Shown piece by piece: positions 15,808-24,305 of a stretch of DNA of 46,659 nt. The stretch spans positions 1-46,659 of the forward strand of contig CAYXZP010000009.1 in assembly GCA_964469485.1 (NCBI GenBank), given 5' to 3'. Numbering within the stretch: position 1 is the stretch's first letter; each line of letters starts with the position of its first letter. A program made the translations under genes and the position numbers. The notes beneath the pieces are model-generated. The model was not told the origin of the DNA, did not search any database, and was given only the letters and a program-made list of their open reading frames with translations. Source of the DNA: CAYXZP01 sp964469485 (GTDB taxonomy: Bacteria; Desulfobacterota; Binatia; UBA1149; CAYXZP01).

Positions 15808-17396
15808 CGCCCCTCCGGCCCGCGCATCTTGGCCTTGACCAGTCCGGCCAGCTCCCCCGAGGGATGCGGTTCGAAACCTTCGAGACGCTTCGACACGACG
15901 ATCACGTTGTCCGGCCACCACAGTGGTATGTAAGGCAGTGTCCTTGCGGTGCGTCGCTGTACACGGGTGTAGACCGCTCGCCGCCTCGTGGCCGGCGCGA
16001 CCCGCGCACCGCGTTCGAGCAGGACATCGAGTTCCGGGTCCACATAACGGTTACGGTTGTGGCCGGCCGGCGGGGCCATCTCGGAGTGAAACACGAGGCG
16101 GTACAGATCCGGGTCGGCGATGCCGACCCAGGCCAGGCTGTACAGGTGGAAGTTGCCGCGCTTGACGTCGCCGTAAAAGGTTCCCCATTCGTAGCTGAGG
16201 ACCTCCAGCTCGATACCCACGGCCGCGAGTTGAGTACGGATGACCTCGGCGATGCGACGGCGCAGATCCTGCGTGGTCGTCTTGTAGCTCAGCCTGATGC
16301 GTGGTTCGGGCCCGTCACCGTCGGGGTCGACTAGGCCAGCGCGGTCGAGGAGACGGCGCGCACGTCCGGGCGAGTACTGGTAACGTCGCACCTCGCCCGT
16401 ATGGGCCCAGTGATGGGGGGGCAACAGGCCCGTCGCCACACGCGCCTGGTCCTTGAGAAGGTGGCGCACTATGGCCTCGCGGTCGATTGCGTGTGCGATC
16501 GCACGACGGACCAGAACCTGCCCGAGGACCGGGTGCGTAAGGTTCATGCCGAGATACTGGAAGCTGTTGGAGGGGCCGCGGGCGATGGCGAGACCGTCGC
16601 TCGACCCGTGCATCCATTCGACGGTGTCGGGGTCGATGGCGTTCTGGACGAGATGGACGCTGCCGTGGGTCAGTTCGAGGGCCCGCATGATCTCGTCGGG
16701 GACGATCTTGAACTCGATGGTGTCGAGCTTCGGTGCGCCGTCGGCGAACGCCGCGAAGGCCTCGAGGCGGATCGAGGAGGCGTGCCGGACCCTGGCTATA
16801 CGGTAGGGGCCCGAGCCGATGAGGTCTTCGGCGGGCAGCGGCGGCCCGGAGGCCAAAGCCGCCGGCAGGATGCCCAGGCCTGTGACCTCCATGAAGGCGG
16901 CGTCGGGGCGGGACAGTTCGAACACGACCCTGCCGGCCTCAGGGCTCACGACGCTCGTGACGGCGGCCAGCACGGCCCTTTTGGGCGAGGCCGATCCACG
17001 GTCTAGGACGTGGCCGTAGGTGGCCACGACATCGGCGGCCGTCACCGGGTTGCCGTCGTGAAACAGAAAGTCCCTGCGAAGTTCGAATACCCAGCGCCGC
17101 TTGCCGTCCCGCTGCCAAGCGCGCGCGAGATAGGGGAGGTGGTGGCCGTCGGCGCCCCTGCGCGTCAGCGAAGCGAAGACCAGGCCGCCCACCCGCGAGG
17201 AGTGCGCGTCCATGGAGTAGCGCGGGTCGATGCGTTCGGGGGCGGCCTCGAGCGCCACACGCACGAGACCTGTTTCGGGCGGCGGGCCGGTCCGGCAGCC
17301 GGCGGTCGTGAAAAGGAGCGCAAACGTACATAGAAAGAAGGCGAAAGCTTTGATATTATGGGTACTTCGGCCTCCCCCGGGGCCCCCGGTGAACAT
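15804..17396 (-). CDS. ABC transporter substrate-binding lipoprotein, peptide/nickel family (SBP family 5)
   Basis: This is the extracytoplasmic binding component of the importer. The signal peptide (about residues 15-36) ends in a lipobox TAGC, so it should be a lipoprotein. Family 5 features follow: PERIDPRYSMDAHS near the mature N-terminus, FELRRDFLFHDGNPVTAADVV, SGPYRI, and RRAIAHAIDREAIV in the second half. The chosen ATG at 17396 shares bases with the ATG of the divergent transglycosylase gene: the two starts use one CATG palindrome. No other usable in-frame start lies between it and the signal peptide, and no Shine-Dalgarno sequence is obvious. The product is 530 residues. The ligand is unknown. 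Confidence 0.87.
   Translation of the reverse strand: MFTGGPGGGRSTHNIKAFAFFLCTFALLFTTAGCRTGPPPETGLVRVALEAAPERIDPRYSMDAHSSRVGGLVFASLTRRGADGHHLPYLARAWQRDGKRRWVFELRRDFLFHDGNPVTAADVVATYGHVLDRGSASPKRAVLAAVTSVVSPEAGRVVFELSRPDAAFMEVTGLGILPAALASGPPLPAEDLIGSGPYRIARVRHASSIRLEAFAAFADGAPKLDTIEFKIVPDEIMRALELTHGSVHLVQNAIDPDTVEWMHGSSDGLAIARGPSNSFQYLGMNLTHPVLGQVLVRRAIAHAIDREAIVRHLLKDQARVATGLLPPHHWAHTGEVRRYQYSPGRARRLLDRAGLVDPDGDGPEPRIRLSYKTTTQDLRRRIAEVIRTQLAAVGIELEVLSYEWGTFYGDVKRGNFHLYSLAWVGIADPDLYRLVFHSEMAPPAGHNRNRYVDPELDVLLERGARVAPATRRRAVYTRVQRRTARTLPYIPLWWPDNVIVVSKRLEGFEPHPSGELAGLVKAKMRGPEGR
17354..17359 (+). promoter_or_regulatory. Possible -10 box for the lytic transglycosylase gene
   Basis: TATTAT lies 36 bases ahead of the ATG at 17395 and matches five of six consensus positions. 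No good -35 box is found 16-18 bases upstream, so this is tentative. The site lies within the beginning of the divergent binding-protein coding sequence. Confidence 0.35.
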
Positions 17397-19077
17397 GTCA
17401 GTCCGTCCTCGCCCTATACCGGTCCTCTTGTCCTTGGCCCTCGGCCTTGCGCTGCTGCTTGGCCCGGCCCCCCTCGAGGCCTCCAAGCGCCACTGGCCTA
17501 CCAAGCCCTTTCCTCGATATTCGGCCCTGGACTCGAGTGTGGCCTTTTGGCGCGACGTGTTCAGCAAATACACCAGCCGCCAGCTCGTGCTCCACGATCC
17601 CTACCGGCTCGATCTCGTATACGCCATCAGTGACGCCAGCGACATCTTCGACGCGCCGGTCTCCGCGACGGTTCGCGCCGGTAGGCTGGCCAAGAGGATG
17701 GATTCCGAAGAGCGTCGGATCTCGGCGCTCCTGCGTTCTCTTGCCGCCGGCGAGGCCAAGACCGAGGAAGAGAAACGCATCGCCGCTCTCATCGGGGCCG
17801 ACGGCATGCCCGCTCCCGAGGTGTTGGCCACCAGGGTGCGCGTGCAGCGTGGGCTCGGAGACGCGCTCTGCGATGCCGTGACCAGGGCCAGGCCCTGGCT
17901 CCCCGAGATGCGCCGTATCCTGAAGCGCCACTCTGTGCCGGCTGAGTTGGCCTATCTGCCCCTGGTCGAGTCTTCCTACCGGAACGACGCCCGCTCCTAC
18001 CTCGGGGCTGTGGGTGTGTGGCAGTTCACCCGTGCGACGGGCCGCCGTTTTCTTCACGTCGACCACGTTGTGGACGAGCGCCGTGACACGCTGCGCGCCA
18101 CCGAGGCGGCCGCAAAGTACTTACACGAGAATTACGAGCGCCTCGGCAATTGGCCCTTGGCTGTAACGGCGTACAACCACGGAGCCGGAGGCATCGCGTA
18201 CGCTGTGCGACGGCTCGGCACCAATGACCTGCCGACCATAATCGAGAAATACAAGAGCCGCCGTTTCGGGTTCGCCTCCCGCAACTTCTACGCCGAGTTC
18301 CTCGCCGCCATCGACGTCATGGAGCAGGGCCAGAGAAGTTGCCGTGGTTCGTGGAAGACCATGCCGTCCCACGATCTCGTGAAAGTGGATAGTTTCGTGT
18401 CTTTCGGGGAACTGGCCGCCTGCAGCGCCTTGCCGGCGACCGAGCTGGCCGCCCTCAACCCCGCTCTGCAGGCCGACGTGGTAGCCGGCAAGCTTTATGT
18501 CCCGCGTGGTTACGGCCTCAGGCTGCCGAGCGGCAGCAAGGTCCGTTTCTCAAAGCGGTACGGCAACCTGCCGGCGGACAAGAAACAGGACAAGCAGATC
18601 GTTTACTACGCATCACACCGTGTGCGGCGCGGCCAGACGCTTTCCCATATCGCACGGGACTACAGGACCACGGTACGGCGCATAGCTCTGCACAACGAGA
18701 TCCGTGACCCCCGGCGGCTTCGCTACGGGCAGGTTCTCAAGATCCCGGTCGGCGATGCCCGCACGGTGCGCCACAGTTCGTCGGCCAGCCACCGTGTCGC
18801 CGAGGGGCAGACGCTCTCGCATATAGCCGGCATCTACGGGAGTTCGGTGCGGGCGCTGCAGACGGCCAACGGGCTGCTCGATCCGGACCGGCTCTTGTTT
18901 GGGCAGGTCATCAAGATCCCGGGACCCAGGCCTCCGGAAACCCACCGCGTGTCGAGGGGACAGACCCTGTCCCATATCGCGCGGCTCTATCGCACCAGCG
19001 TCGTGGCTCTGCAGAATGTCAATGGCATTTCCGACCCGCGCAAGCTGCGCTACGGACAGGTTATCAAGATTCCCTAG
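17395..19077 (+). CDS. MltD-like lytic transglycosylase with three LysM repeats
   Basis: This periplasmic or outer-membrane enzyme would cleave the glycan strand of peptidoglycan. A signal peptide covers about residues 1-29. The SLT catalytic domain (about 165-300) contains the catalytic Glu in LPLVESSYRNDARS, then GAVGVWQF and AVTAYNHGAGGI. After a linker, three LysM repeats of about 45 residues follow, each with a GQTLSHIA core and ending in GQV[LI]KIP; these bind peptidoglycan. The total is 560 residues. I chose the ATG at 17395 because it begins the signal peptide. The siroheme gene begins 26 bases later, so transcription may continue into the tetrapyrrole operon. Confidence 0.92.
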   Translation: MSVRPRPIPVLLSLALGLALLLGPAPLEASKRHWPTKPFPRYSALDSSVAFWRDVFSKYTSRQLVLHDPYRLDLVYAISDASDIFDAPVSATVRAGRLAKRMDSEERRISALLRSLAAGEAKTEEEKRIAALIGADGMPAPEVLATRVRVQRGLGDALCDAVTRARPWLPEMRRILKRHSVPAELAYLPLVESSYRNDARSYLGAVGVWQFTRATGRRFLHVDHVVDERRDTLRATEAAAKYLHENYERLGNWPLAVTAYNHGAGGIAYAVRRLGTNDLPTIIEKYKSRRFGFASRNFYAEFLAAIDVMEQGQRSCRGSWKTMPSHDLVKVDSFVSFGELAACSALPATELAALNPALQADVVAGKLYVPRGYGLRLPSGSKVRFSKRYGNLPADKKQDKQIVYYASHRVRRGQTLSHIARDYRTTVRRIALHNEIRDPRRLRYGQVLKIPVGDARTVRHSSSASHRVAEGQTLSHIAGIYGSSVRALQTANGLLDPDRLLFGQVIKIPGPRPPETHRVSRGQTLSHIARLYRTSVVALQNVNGISDPRKLRYGQVIKIP

Positions 19078-19103
19078 CCGGGAACCCGTGATAGTCTGCC
19101 GGG

Positions 19104-19709
19104 ATGGCCTACTATCCCGTCTTCCTCGAGTTGGAGAGCAAACGCTGCCTGGTCGTCGGCCGCGGTGCGGAAGCCGATGCCAGGGCCGACGGTTTGGCGG
19201 CGGCCGGAGCTGAGGTCCTGCGCTTCGACGGCGGCCGGGAGCTACCCGGCACGGCCGATCTCGACGGCGCCACCCTGCTGTTCTTTTGCGATCCGGCCGG
19301 CGTGGGACTTGAGGGCTTGCTCACCGAGGCCCGCTGTCACGATTGCCTGGTCGCCGTGAATGACCGGCCCGAGGTCTCCGACTTCGTAATGGGCGCGATC
19401 GCGAGGAAGGGTCCGATAACGGTGGCCGTTTCCAGTGCGGGCGCCAGTCCGGCGCTGGCCCTGCGGCTGCGCGATTCCATCGACGGGGGCTTGGGCGGGG
19501 AATGGGCCAGGGCGGCCGAGATAATGGGCCGCTTGCGCCCCCTGGTCGCCAAACGCATAGGGCCTCAGTCCGCGCGTGCGCGCGTTTACCGCTCCATACT
19601 AGACGGCGGTTTGGTGGAGCTGGTACGGACCGGCCGTGATGACGAGGTGGTCACCCTGATAGAGTCGGCCGTGGGAGCGCCGGTCGATAGGAACGAGTTG
19701 GGGATCTGA
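19104..19709 (+). CDS. Precorrin-2 dehydrogenase/sirohydrochlorin ferrochelatase (Met8/CysG N-terminal type)
   Basis: This NAD-dependent enzyme would oxidise precorrin-2 to sirohydrochlorin, possibly also inserting iron, on the way to siroheme. The N-terminal Rossmann segment begins YYPVFLELESKRCLVVGRG; its glycine loop is slightly atypical, lacking the usual Arg-Lys after the glycines. The conserved VAVNDRPEVSDFV stretch includes the presumed catalytic Asp. The SSAGASPALALRLRDSI motif of the second domain is also clear. The length is 201 residues. It is separate from the methyltransferase domain, which here is fused to HemD at 22771-24291. Siroheme serves assimilatory sulfite reductase, which fits the sulfate genes elsewhere in the window. 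Confidence 0.87.
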   Translation: MAYYPVFLELESKRCLVVGRGAEADARADGLAAAGAEVLRFDGGRELPGTADLDGATLLFFCDPAGVGLEGLLTEARCHDCLVAVNDRPEVSDFVMGAIARKGPITVAVSSAGASPALALRLRDSIDGGLGGEWARAAEIMGRLRPLVAKRIGPQSARARVYRSILDGGLVELVRTGRDDEVVTLIESAVGAPVDRNELGI

Positions 19710-19718
19710 GGCATCGCG

Positions 19719-20537
19719 ATGGCGCTCCATGTCGTATCTGTCATCTATCTCGGCGCCGGCCTGGCCTTCGTCCTCGCCATCTTCAGGCCCGCGGCGCGCG
19801 GGTCGCGGCTGGCCGTGCCGCTCCTTGCCACGGGTCTGGCAGTTCACGCCTGGGCGGTAACGTCGGCCTCGCTTCGGCTCGGCGTTCTGCCGGTCACCAG
19901 CTTCGAGCAGGGATTGTCCTTTCTCGCCTGCCTGCTGGCGGCCAGCGCGTTGGCCGTCTACTGGCGCTACGGCCTTCCGGTCGTCGGCGCGATAATCAGC
20001 CCCCTGGCCTTTCTATTAACGGTGGCGGCGGCGGCCCTGGCCCCGGCCGAATCGACCATTCCCGCCGAGCTCAGGAGCCCCTGGTTGCCGGTCCACGTGA
20101 CCCTGGCCTTTCTCGGACACGCGGTCTTCGCCGTGGCTGCGGCAACCAGCCTCGTGTATCTCGCCCAGGAAGGGCTGCTCAAGTCGCACCGTAACGGGGC
20201 GATGATCCGCCGGCTGCCCTCGCTCGAAGAACTCGACCGTCTGAGCTTCCGATGCCTAGTCTGGGGCCTGCCCTTGCTGACCATGGGAATACTGAGCGGC
20301 GGAATCTGGGCCTCTGCGGCATGGGGACGGTTCTGGTCCTGGGAACCGCGCGAGATACTGTCCTTGATAACTTGGCTCATATACGCCGCACTGCTGCGTT
20401 CACGCCTTGCCGGCGGCCTGCGCGGACGGCGCGCGGCCAAGTTCACGCTGATAGGCTTCGCGATACTGGCTGCTTCATATCTGTCCGTGAACTTGTTCCC
20501 GCTACCGGGCCGCCACGGCGGGGGATTCGGGTTCTAG
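19719..20537 (+). CDS. CcsA/HemX-like cytochrome c assembly membrane protein
   Basis: A 272-residue integral membrane protein with about eight hydrophobic segments. The tryptophan-rich heme-handling motif of the CcmC/CcsA family is present (WGRFWSWEPREILSLITWLIYA). Conserved histidines occur in the earlier half (LAVHAWAV and LGHAVFAV). Directly ahead of hemA this type is often labelled HemX, which affects HemA levels in Bacillus, but family membership alone also fits the CcsA subunit of system II cytochrome c assembly. A separate ccsB is not seen in the window. The start is ATG at 19719, nine bases after the previous stop. Confidence 0.85.
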   Translation: MALHVVSVIYLGAGLAFVLAIFRPAARGSRLAVPLLATGLAVHAWAVTSASLRLGVLPVTSFEQGLSFLACLLAASALAVYWRYGLPVVGAIISPLAFLLTVAAAALAPAESTIPAELRSPWLPVHVTLAFLGHAVFAVAAATSLVYLAQEGLLKSHRNGAMIRRLPSLEELDRLSFRCLVWGLPLLTMGILSGGIWASAAWGRFWSWEPREILSLITWLIYAALLRSRLAGGLRGRRAAKFTLIGFAILAASYLSVNLFPLPGRHGGGFGF

Positions 20538-20546
20538 GAGCCGGCG

Positions 20547-21821
20547 GTGGGGCACGAACTGATCGTCGTCGGCGTCACCCACCGTAGTGCACCCGTGGAA
20601 CTGCGCGAACGCCTGGCCCTGAGCAACGGCCAGATAGGCGGACTCATAGGGTCGGTCGTGGCCTCGCCCGGCATCGATGAATGCGTGGTACTGTCGACCT
20701 GCAACCGCGTCGAGGTGGTCGCGTGCGGCACCGGGGGTTTGAATGCCCGGCACCTATTGTCGCAGCGCCTGCTCGAGGCCGGCGGTCTCGATGCCGACCG
20801 CGACGGTGGTTGCCTCGTCGACATGAACGGGCGTGACGCCGTCCGTCACGTGTTCCGCGTTGCCTCCAGCCTCGACTCCATGGTGGTCGGGGAGCCGCAG
20901 ATACTGGGCCAGCTCAAGGAACAGTTCGCGCTTTCCGTCAAAGCCGCGGCGGCCGGTCCCATACTGCACCGCGTCTTCGAACGCGCTTTCTCGGTGGCAA
21001 AAAGGGTGCGTACCGAGACCGGCATAGCCGCGCGCGCGGTCTCGGTCGCTTCGGCGGCCGTCGAACTTGCGGGCAAGATCTTCGAGACCCTCAACGGTCG
21101 CACGGTGATGCTCATCGGCGCGGGCGAGACCGGCGGGGTGGCCGCCCGGCATCTCGTGGCCGCCGGCGCCGGCCGGCTCCTCGTGACCAACCGTAGCTTC
21201 GATGCGGCCGTCGAGCTTGCCCGCGAGATCGACGGTACGCCCGTGCCCTTCGAGCGCTTCCAAACTTACCTGCCCTTGGCCGATCTTGTCGTCGGCTGTG
21301 CGGGCGGGGGCGAGGTGCTCGCCGCCGAGGCGGTGTTGCCCGCCATGACGGAGCGCAACGGCGAGCCGGTGTTCTTCATAGATCTCGCAGTGCCGCGAAA
21401 CTTCGCCGCCGCGCTCAACGCACTGGACAATGTCTACCTCTATGACATCGACGATCTTGCCGAGGTGGCCGATGAGAATCTCGAAGAACGCTACCGCGAA
21501 GCCGTCGAGGGCGAGGTCATTGTCGAGGAGGAGGTCGAGTCTTTTTGGCGCTGGCTCGAGGCGCTGGACGTGGAACCGACCATAGTCGAGCTGCGCGATC
21601 TCGCCGAGGGTATCCGGAGCGAGGAAACCGAGCGGACGCTCAGAAGGATCCCCGGCATGGACGAGGCCGGCCGGGACAGCGTCGAACGCATGACCCGGGC
21701 CATCGTCAACAAGCTCCTGCACCTGCCCACCGCCGTTCTCAAGGAGGACGCCTCCTCGCGCGCACCCGGCGATCTTGTGGCCGCCGTCAGGCGACTGTTT
21801 GGCCTCGGATCGCATAAATGA
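20547..21821 (+). CDS. hemA: Glutamyl-tRNA reductase
   Basis: HemA reduces glutamyl-tRNA(Glu) to glutamate-1-semialdehyde, the first committed step of C5-pathway tetrapyrrole synthesis. The GTG start at 20547 has GGAG eight bases upstream. The N-terminal domain shows THRSAPVELRE and the catalytic cysteine in STCNRVE (Cys52). The NADPH domain contains LIGAGETGGVAARHL, and the C-terminal dimerisation helix is present. The 424-residue length is standard. The stop overlaps the hemC ATG (ATGA). HemL is not in the window. Confidence 0.95.
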   Translation: MGHELIVVGVTHRSAPVELRERLALSNGQIGGLIGSVVASPGIDECVVLSTCNRVEVVACGTGGLNARHLLSQRLLEAGGLDADRDGGCLVDMNGRDAVRHVFRVASSLDSMVVGEPQILGQLKEQFALSVKAAAAGPILHRVFERAFSVAKRVRTETGIAARAVSVASAAVELAGKIFETLNGRTVMLIGAGETGGVAARHLVAAGAGRLLVTNRSFDAAVELAREIDGTPVPFERFQTYLPLADLVVGCAGGGEVLAAEAVLPAMTERNGEPVFFIDLAVPRNFAAALNALDNVYLYDIDDLAEVADENLEERYREAVEGEVIVEEEVESFWRWLEALDVEPTIVELRDLAEGIRSEETERTLRRIPGMDEAGRDSVERMTRAIVNKLLHLPTAVLKEDASSRAPGDLVAAVRRLFGLGSHK

Positions 21822-22774
21822 GGCTGCGGGTCGCCACACGGCGTAGCCGGCTGGCCGTTGCGCAAACTCAGGCGGTTTGCCGCAGGCTCGGCGAACTCGT
21901 CGACGGCCTCGCCTACGAACTGGCCCCCGTCACGAGCAGCGGCGATCTGATAAAGCACGGCTCCTTGGCCGAGCGTGGGGGCAAGGGTCTGTTCACCAAG
22001 GAACTCGACCAGGCCCTGCTCGAAGGCTCGGTCGATCTCGCGGTGCACTCCCTCAAGGACGTACCGACCGAGTTGGGCGCCGGCCTGCGCATCGCGGCCG
22101 TACCCGCCCGTGCCGATGCACGCGACGTTCTGCTCGGCCGCAGCCGGCTCGGGCTGGCCGAAATGGGTCCTCAGACGACCATCGGTACCAGCAGCCTGCG
22201 GCGGCGGGCCCAGTTGCTGGCCGCCTACCGGGGCCGTCCCGCGCCCAAGGTGGTCGGATTGCGTGGAAACGTGGAAACGCGGGCGGCGCGCGTGAGGGAA
22301 GGCGACATCGACGCGACCTTTCTGGCCGCGGCGGGCATTGAACGATGTGAGCTATCCCTGGAGGGGCTGGTCATGTCACCGCTCGACCCGGTCGAGTTCG
22401 TGCCCGCGGTCGGACAGGGCGCCCTGGCCCTGGTTGTCCGTGCCGACGACCCCGACACCTGCCGGTTGCTGTCGGTTCTCGAGGACCCCAGGGCGCGCCG
22501 CGAGGTGGAGGCCGAGCGCGAGGTCGCACGCGCTTTGGGGGCCAGCTGTTACTTGCCAGTGGGCGTGTACGCGCGTAGCGACGGGGGCGAGTTTCGAATG
22601 ATGGCCGTGGTGGCCGACACTGAGGGCCGCCGCCTGGTAAGACGCCAGGCCAAGGGCGGCAGCGACGACAGGGACGCGGTCGCACAGCGCTTGGCCAACG
22701 AGCTTCTCGATTCCGGTGCGGCCGACATTATCGCCGAGGTGGAGGCCAGCCACGGCCCCGGAGCCGCCTCGTGA
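21818..22774 (+). CDS. hemC: Porphobilinogen deaminase (hydroxymethylbilane synthase)
   Basis: HemC polymerises four porphobilinogens to hydroxymethylbilane using a dipyrromethane cofactor bound to a cysteine. That cysteine is Cys244 in LGASCYLPVGVYA. The N-terminus (RVATRRSRLAVAQT), FTKELDQALLEGSVDLAVHS and the arginine-rich GTSSLRRRAQL are all diagnostic. The length is 318 residues. Four-base overlaps on both sides (with hemA and the cobA-hemD fusion) indicate a translationally coupled operon. Confidence 0.95.
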   Translation: MRLRVATRRSRLAVAQTQAVCRRLGELVDGLAYELAPVTSSGDLIKHGSLAERGGKGLFTKELDQALLEGSVDLAVHSLKDVPTELGAGLRIAAVPARADARDVLLGRSRLGLAEMGPQTTIGTSSLRRRAQLLAAYRGRPAPKVVGLRGNVETRAARVREGDIDATFLAAAGIERCELSLEGLVMSPLDPVEFVPAVGQGALALVVRADDPDTCRLLSVLEDPRARREVEAEREVARALGASCYLPVGVYARSDGGEFRMMAVVADTEGRRLVRRQAKGGSDDRDAVAQRLANELLDSGAADIIAEVEASHGPGAAS

Positions 22775-24291
22775 GCCGGGCTCCGGGAAAGGTCTATCTG
22801 GTGGGGGCGGGCCCCGGAGACCCCGGCCTGCTGACCTTGCGTGGCCGGGATTGTCTGGCCCGTGCCGATGTCGTGCTTTACGACTTTCTGGCCAACCCGC
22901 GCTTGCTCGACCTGGCCCCGGCCTCGGCCGAACGCATCCTCGTCGGCAAGCGTCACGGGGTCACGACCATCGCTCAGGCCGAGATCGAGGATCTCCTGGT
23001 CACCAAGGCCGGTCACGGTATGCAGGTGGTCCGGCTCAAGGGCGGCGACCCCTTCATATTCGGGCGCGGCGGGGAGGAAGCCGAAGCGTGCCGGCGCGCG
23101 GGCGTAGACTTCGAGGTCGTGCCCGGGGTGAGTTCGGCCACGGCCGTGCCGGCCTACGCCGGCATTCCGTTGACCCACCGCGAACACTCGTCGCTGGTGA
23201 CCTTCATAACCGGCCGCCCGGGCCCCGCGCGTACGCTCGACGATCATGACTGGTCTTCACTGGCGAGCCTGGGCGGCACGCTGGTCTTCTTGATGGCCAC
23301 ACTGGCTCTCGATGATATCGTGGCGCGCCTGCTCGCCGCCGGCATGCCGGCCACGACGCCCGTGGCCATGGTGCGTTGGGGCAGTCTCCCGCTTCAGCGC
23401 CGCGTGAGCGGTACGCTGGCCAACATCAGCAGGCTCGGCGCCGAGGCCGGGATGCGGCCTCCGGTCATCACGGTGGTCGGCGAGGTGGCCGGGCTTGCCG
23501 ACGAACTCGAATGGTACGAGCGTTTGCCGCTGTTCGGGCGTCGCATAGCCGTTACACGCGCGCGCCATCAGGCCGGCGCCATGGCCCATGCCCTGGAGTC
23601 GCTGGGAGCGGGGGTGATCGAGTATCCGACCATAGAGATTGGTCCCCCGAGCGACCCTTCGCTGTTGCAAAGGGCGCTGTCCGGTCTTTCGAGCTTCGAT
23701 TGGCTGGTCCTTAGCAGCGCCAACGGGGTGGCTCGCTTCTTCGAGGCCATGGCCGGGGCGGGCCGGGACATACGGGAACTGGCCGGAGTACGGATCGCCG
23801 CCATCGGACCGGCCACCGAGGAGGCCGTCCGCCGGCGCGGCCTCAAGGTTGCCGCCCGCCCGGCCGAATACCGCGGCGAGGCATTGGCGGAAGCCCTTGG
23901 CGAGGTCTCGGGAAAGCGCATACTCGTGGCCCGGGCCGAAGTCGCGCGCGAGGTCCTTCCGGAGCGCCTCGAGGGCAAGGGCGCCGAGGTCGAGGTCGTG
24001 CCGCTCTACCGTACCGGCCTTCCCGAGCTAAGGGCCGACGCGGGCCTGCTGGCCGGGGCCGATATGTTCACCTTCACCAGTGTGAGCACCGTCGAGAATT
24101 TTTTCACGATGCTCCCGGACCGCGCCCTCTCTTTGCTCGAAGGAGCCGCGGTCGCCGCGATCGGTCCCGTAACGGCGGCGTCCCTGGCCGGGCGCGGCGT
24201 AGAGCCGGACGTCGTTCCAACCGAGTACACGACGGCCGCCATGGTGGCGGGCATCCGGGAGCATTTTGCAACACATAAGGTGGTTTCGTAG
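22771..24291 (+). CDS. Fused uroporphyrinogen-III C-methyltransferase and uroporphyrinogen-III synthase (CobA-HemD)
   Basis: Two enzymes are joined in one 506-residue chain. Residues 1 to about 245 are a SAM-dependent methyltransferase that converts uroporphyrinogen III to precorrin-2 (GAGPGDPGLLTLRG, then VVRLKGGDPFIFGRGGEE, then PAYAGIPLTHRE). Residues about 255-506 are the HemD synthase that closes hydroxymethylbilane to uroporphyrinogen III (RRIAVTRARHQA, then LVLSSANGV, then FTSVSTVENFF). The fusion couples making uroporphyrinogen III with diverting it to siroheme or cobalamin. It starts with a GTG overlapping the hemC stop by four bases. This arrangement is known from other bacteria. 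Confidence 0.93.
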   Translation: MSRAPGKVYLVGAGPGDPGLLTLRGRDCLARADVVLYDFLANPRLLDLAPASAERILVGKRHGVTTIAQAEIEDLLVTKAGHGMQVVRLKGGDPFIFGRGGEEAEACRRAGVDFEVVPGVSSATAVPAYAGIPLTHREHSSLVTFITGRPGPARTLDDHDWSSLASLGGTLVFLMATLALDDIVARLLAAGMPATTPVAMVRWGSLPLQRRVSGTLANISRLGAEAGMRPPVITVVGEVAGLADELEWYERLPLFGRRIAVTRARHQAGAMAHALESLGAGVIEYPTIEIGPPSDPSLLQRALSGLSSFDWLVLSSANGVARFFEAMAGAGRDIRELAGVRIAAIGPATEEAVRRRGLKVAARPAEYRGEALAEALGEVSGKRILVARAEVAREVLPERLEGKGAEVEVVPLYRTGLPELRADAGLLAGADMFTFTSVSTVENFFTMLPDRALSLLEGAAVAAIGPVTAASLAGRGVEPDVVPTEYTTAAMVAGIREHFATHKVVS

Positions 24292-24305
24292 CATCGGGTC
24301 TCACG

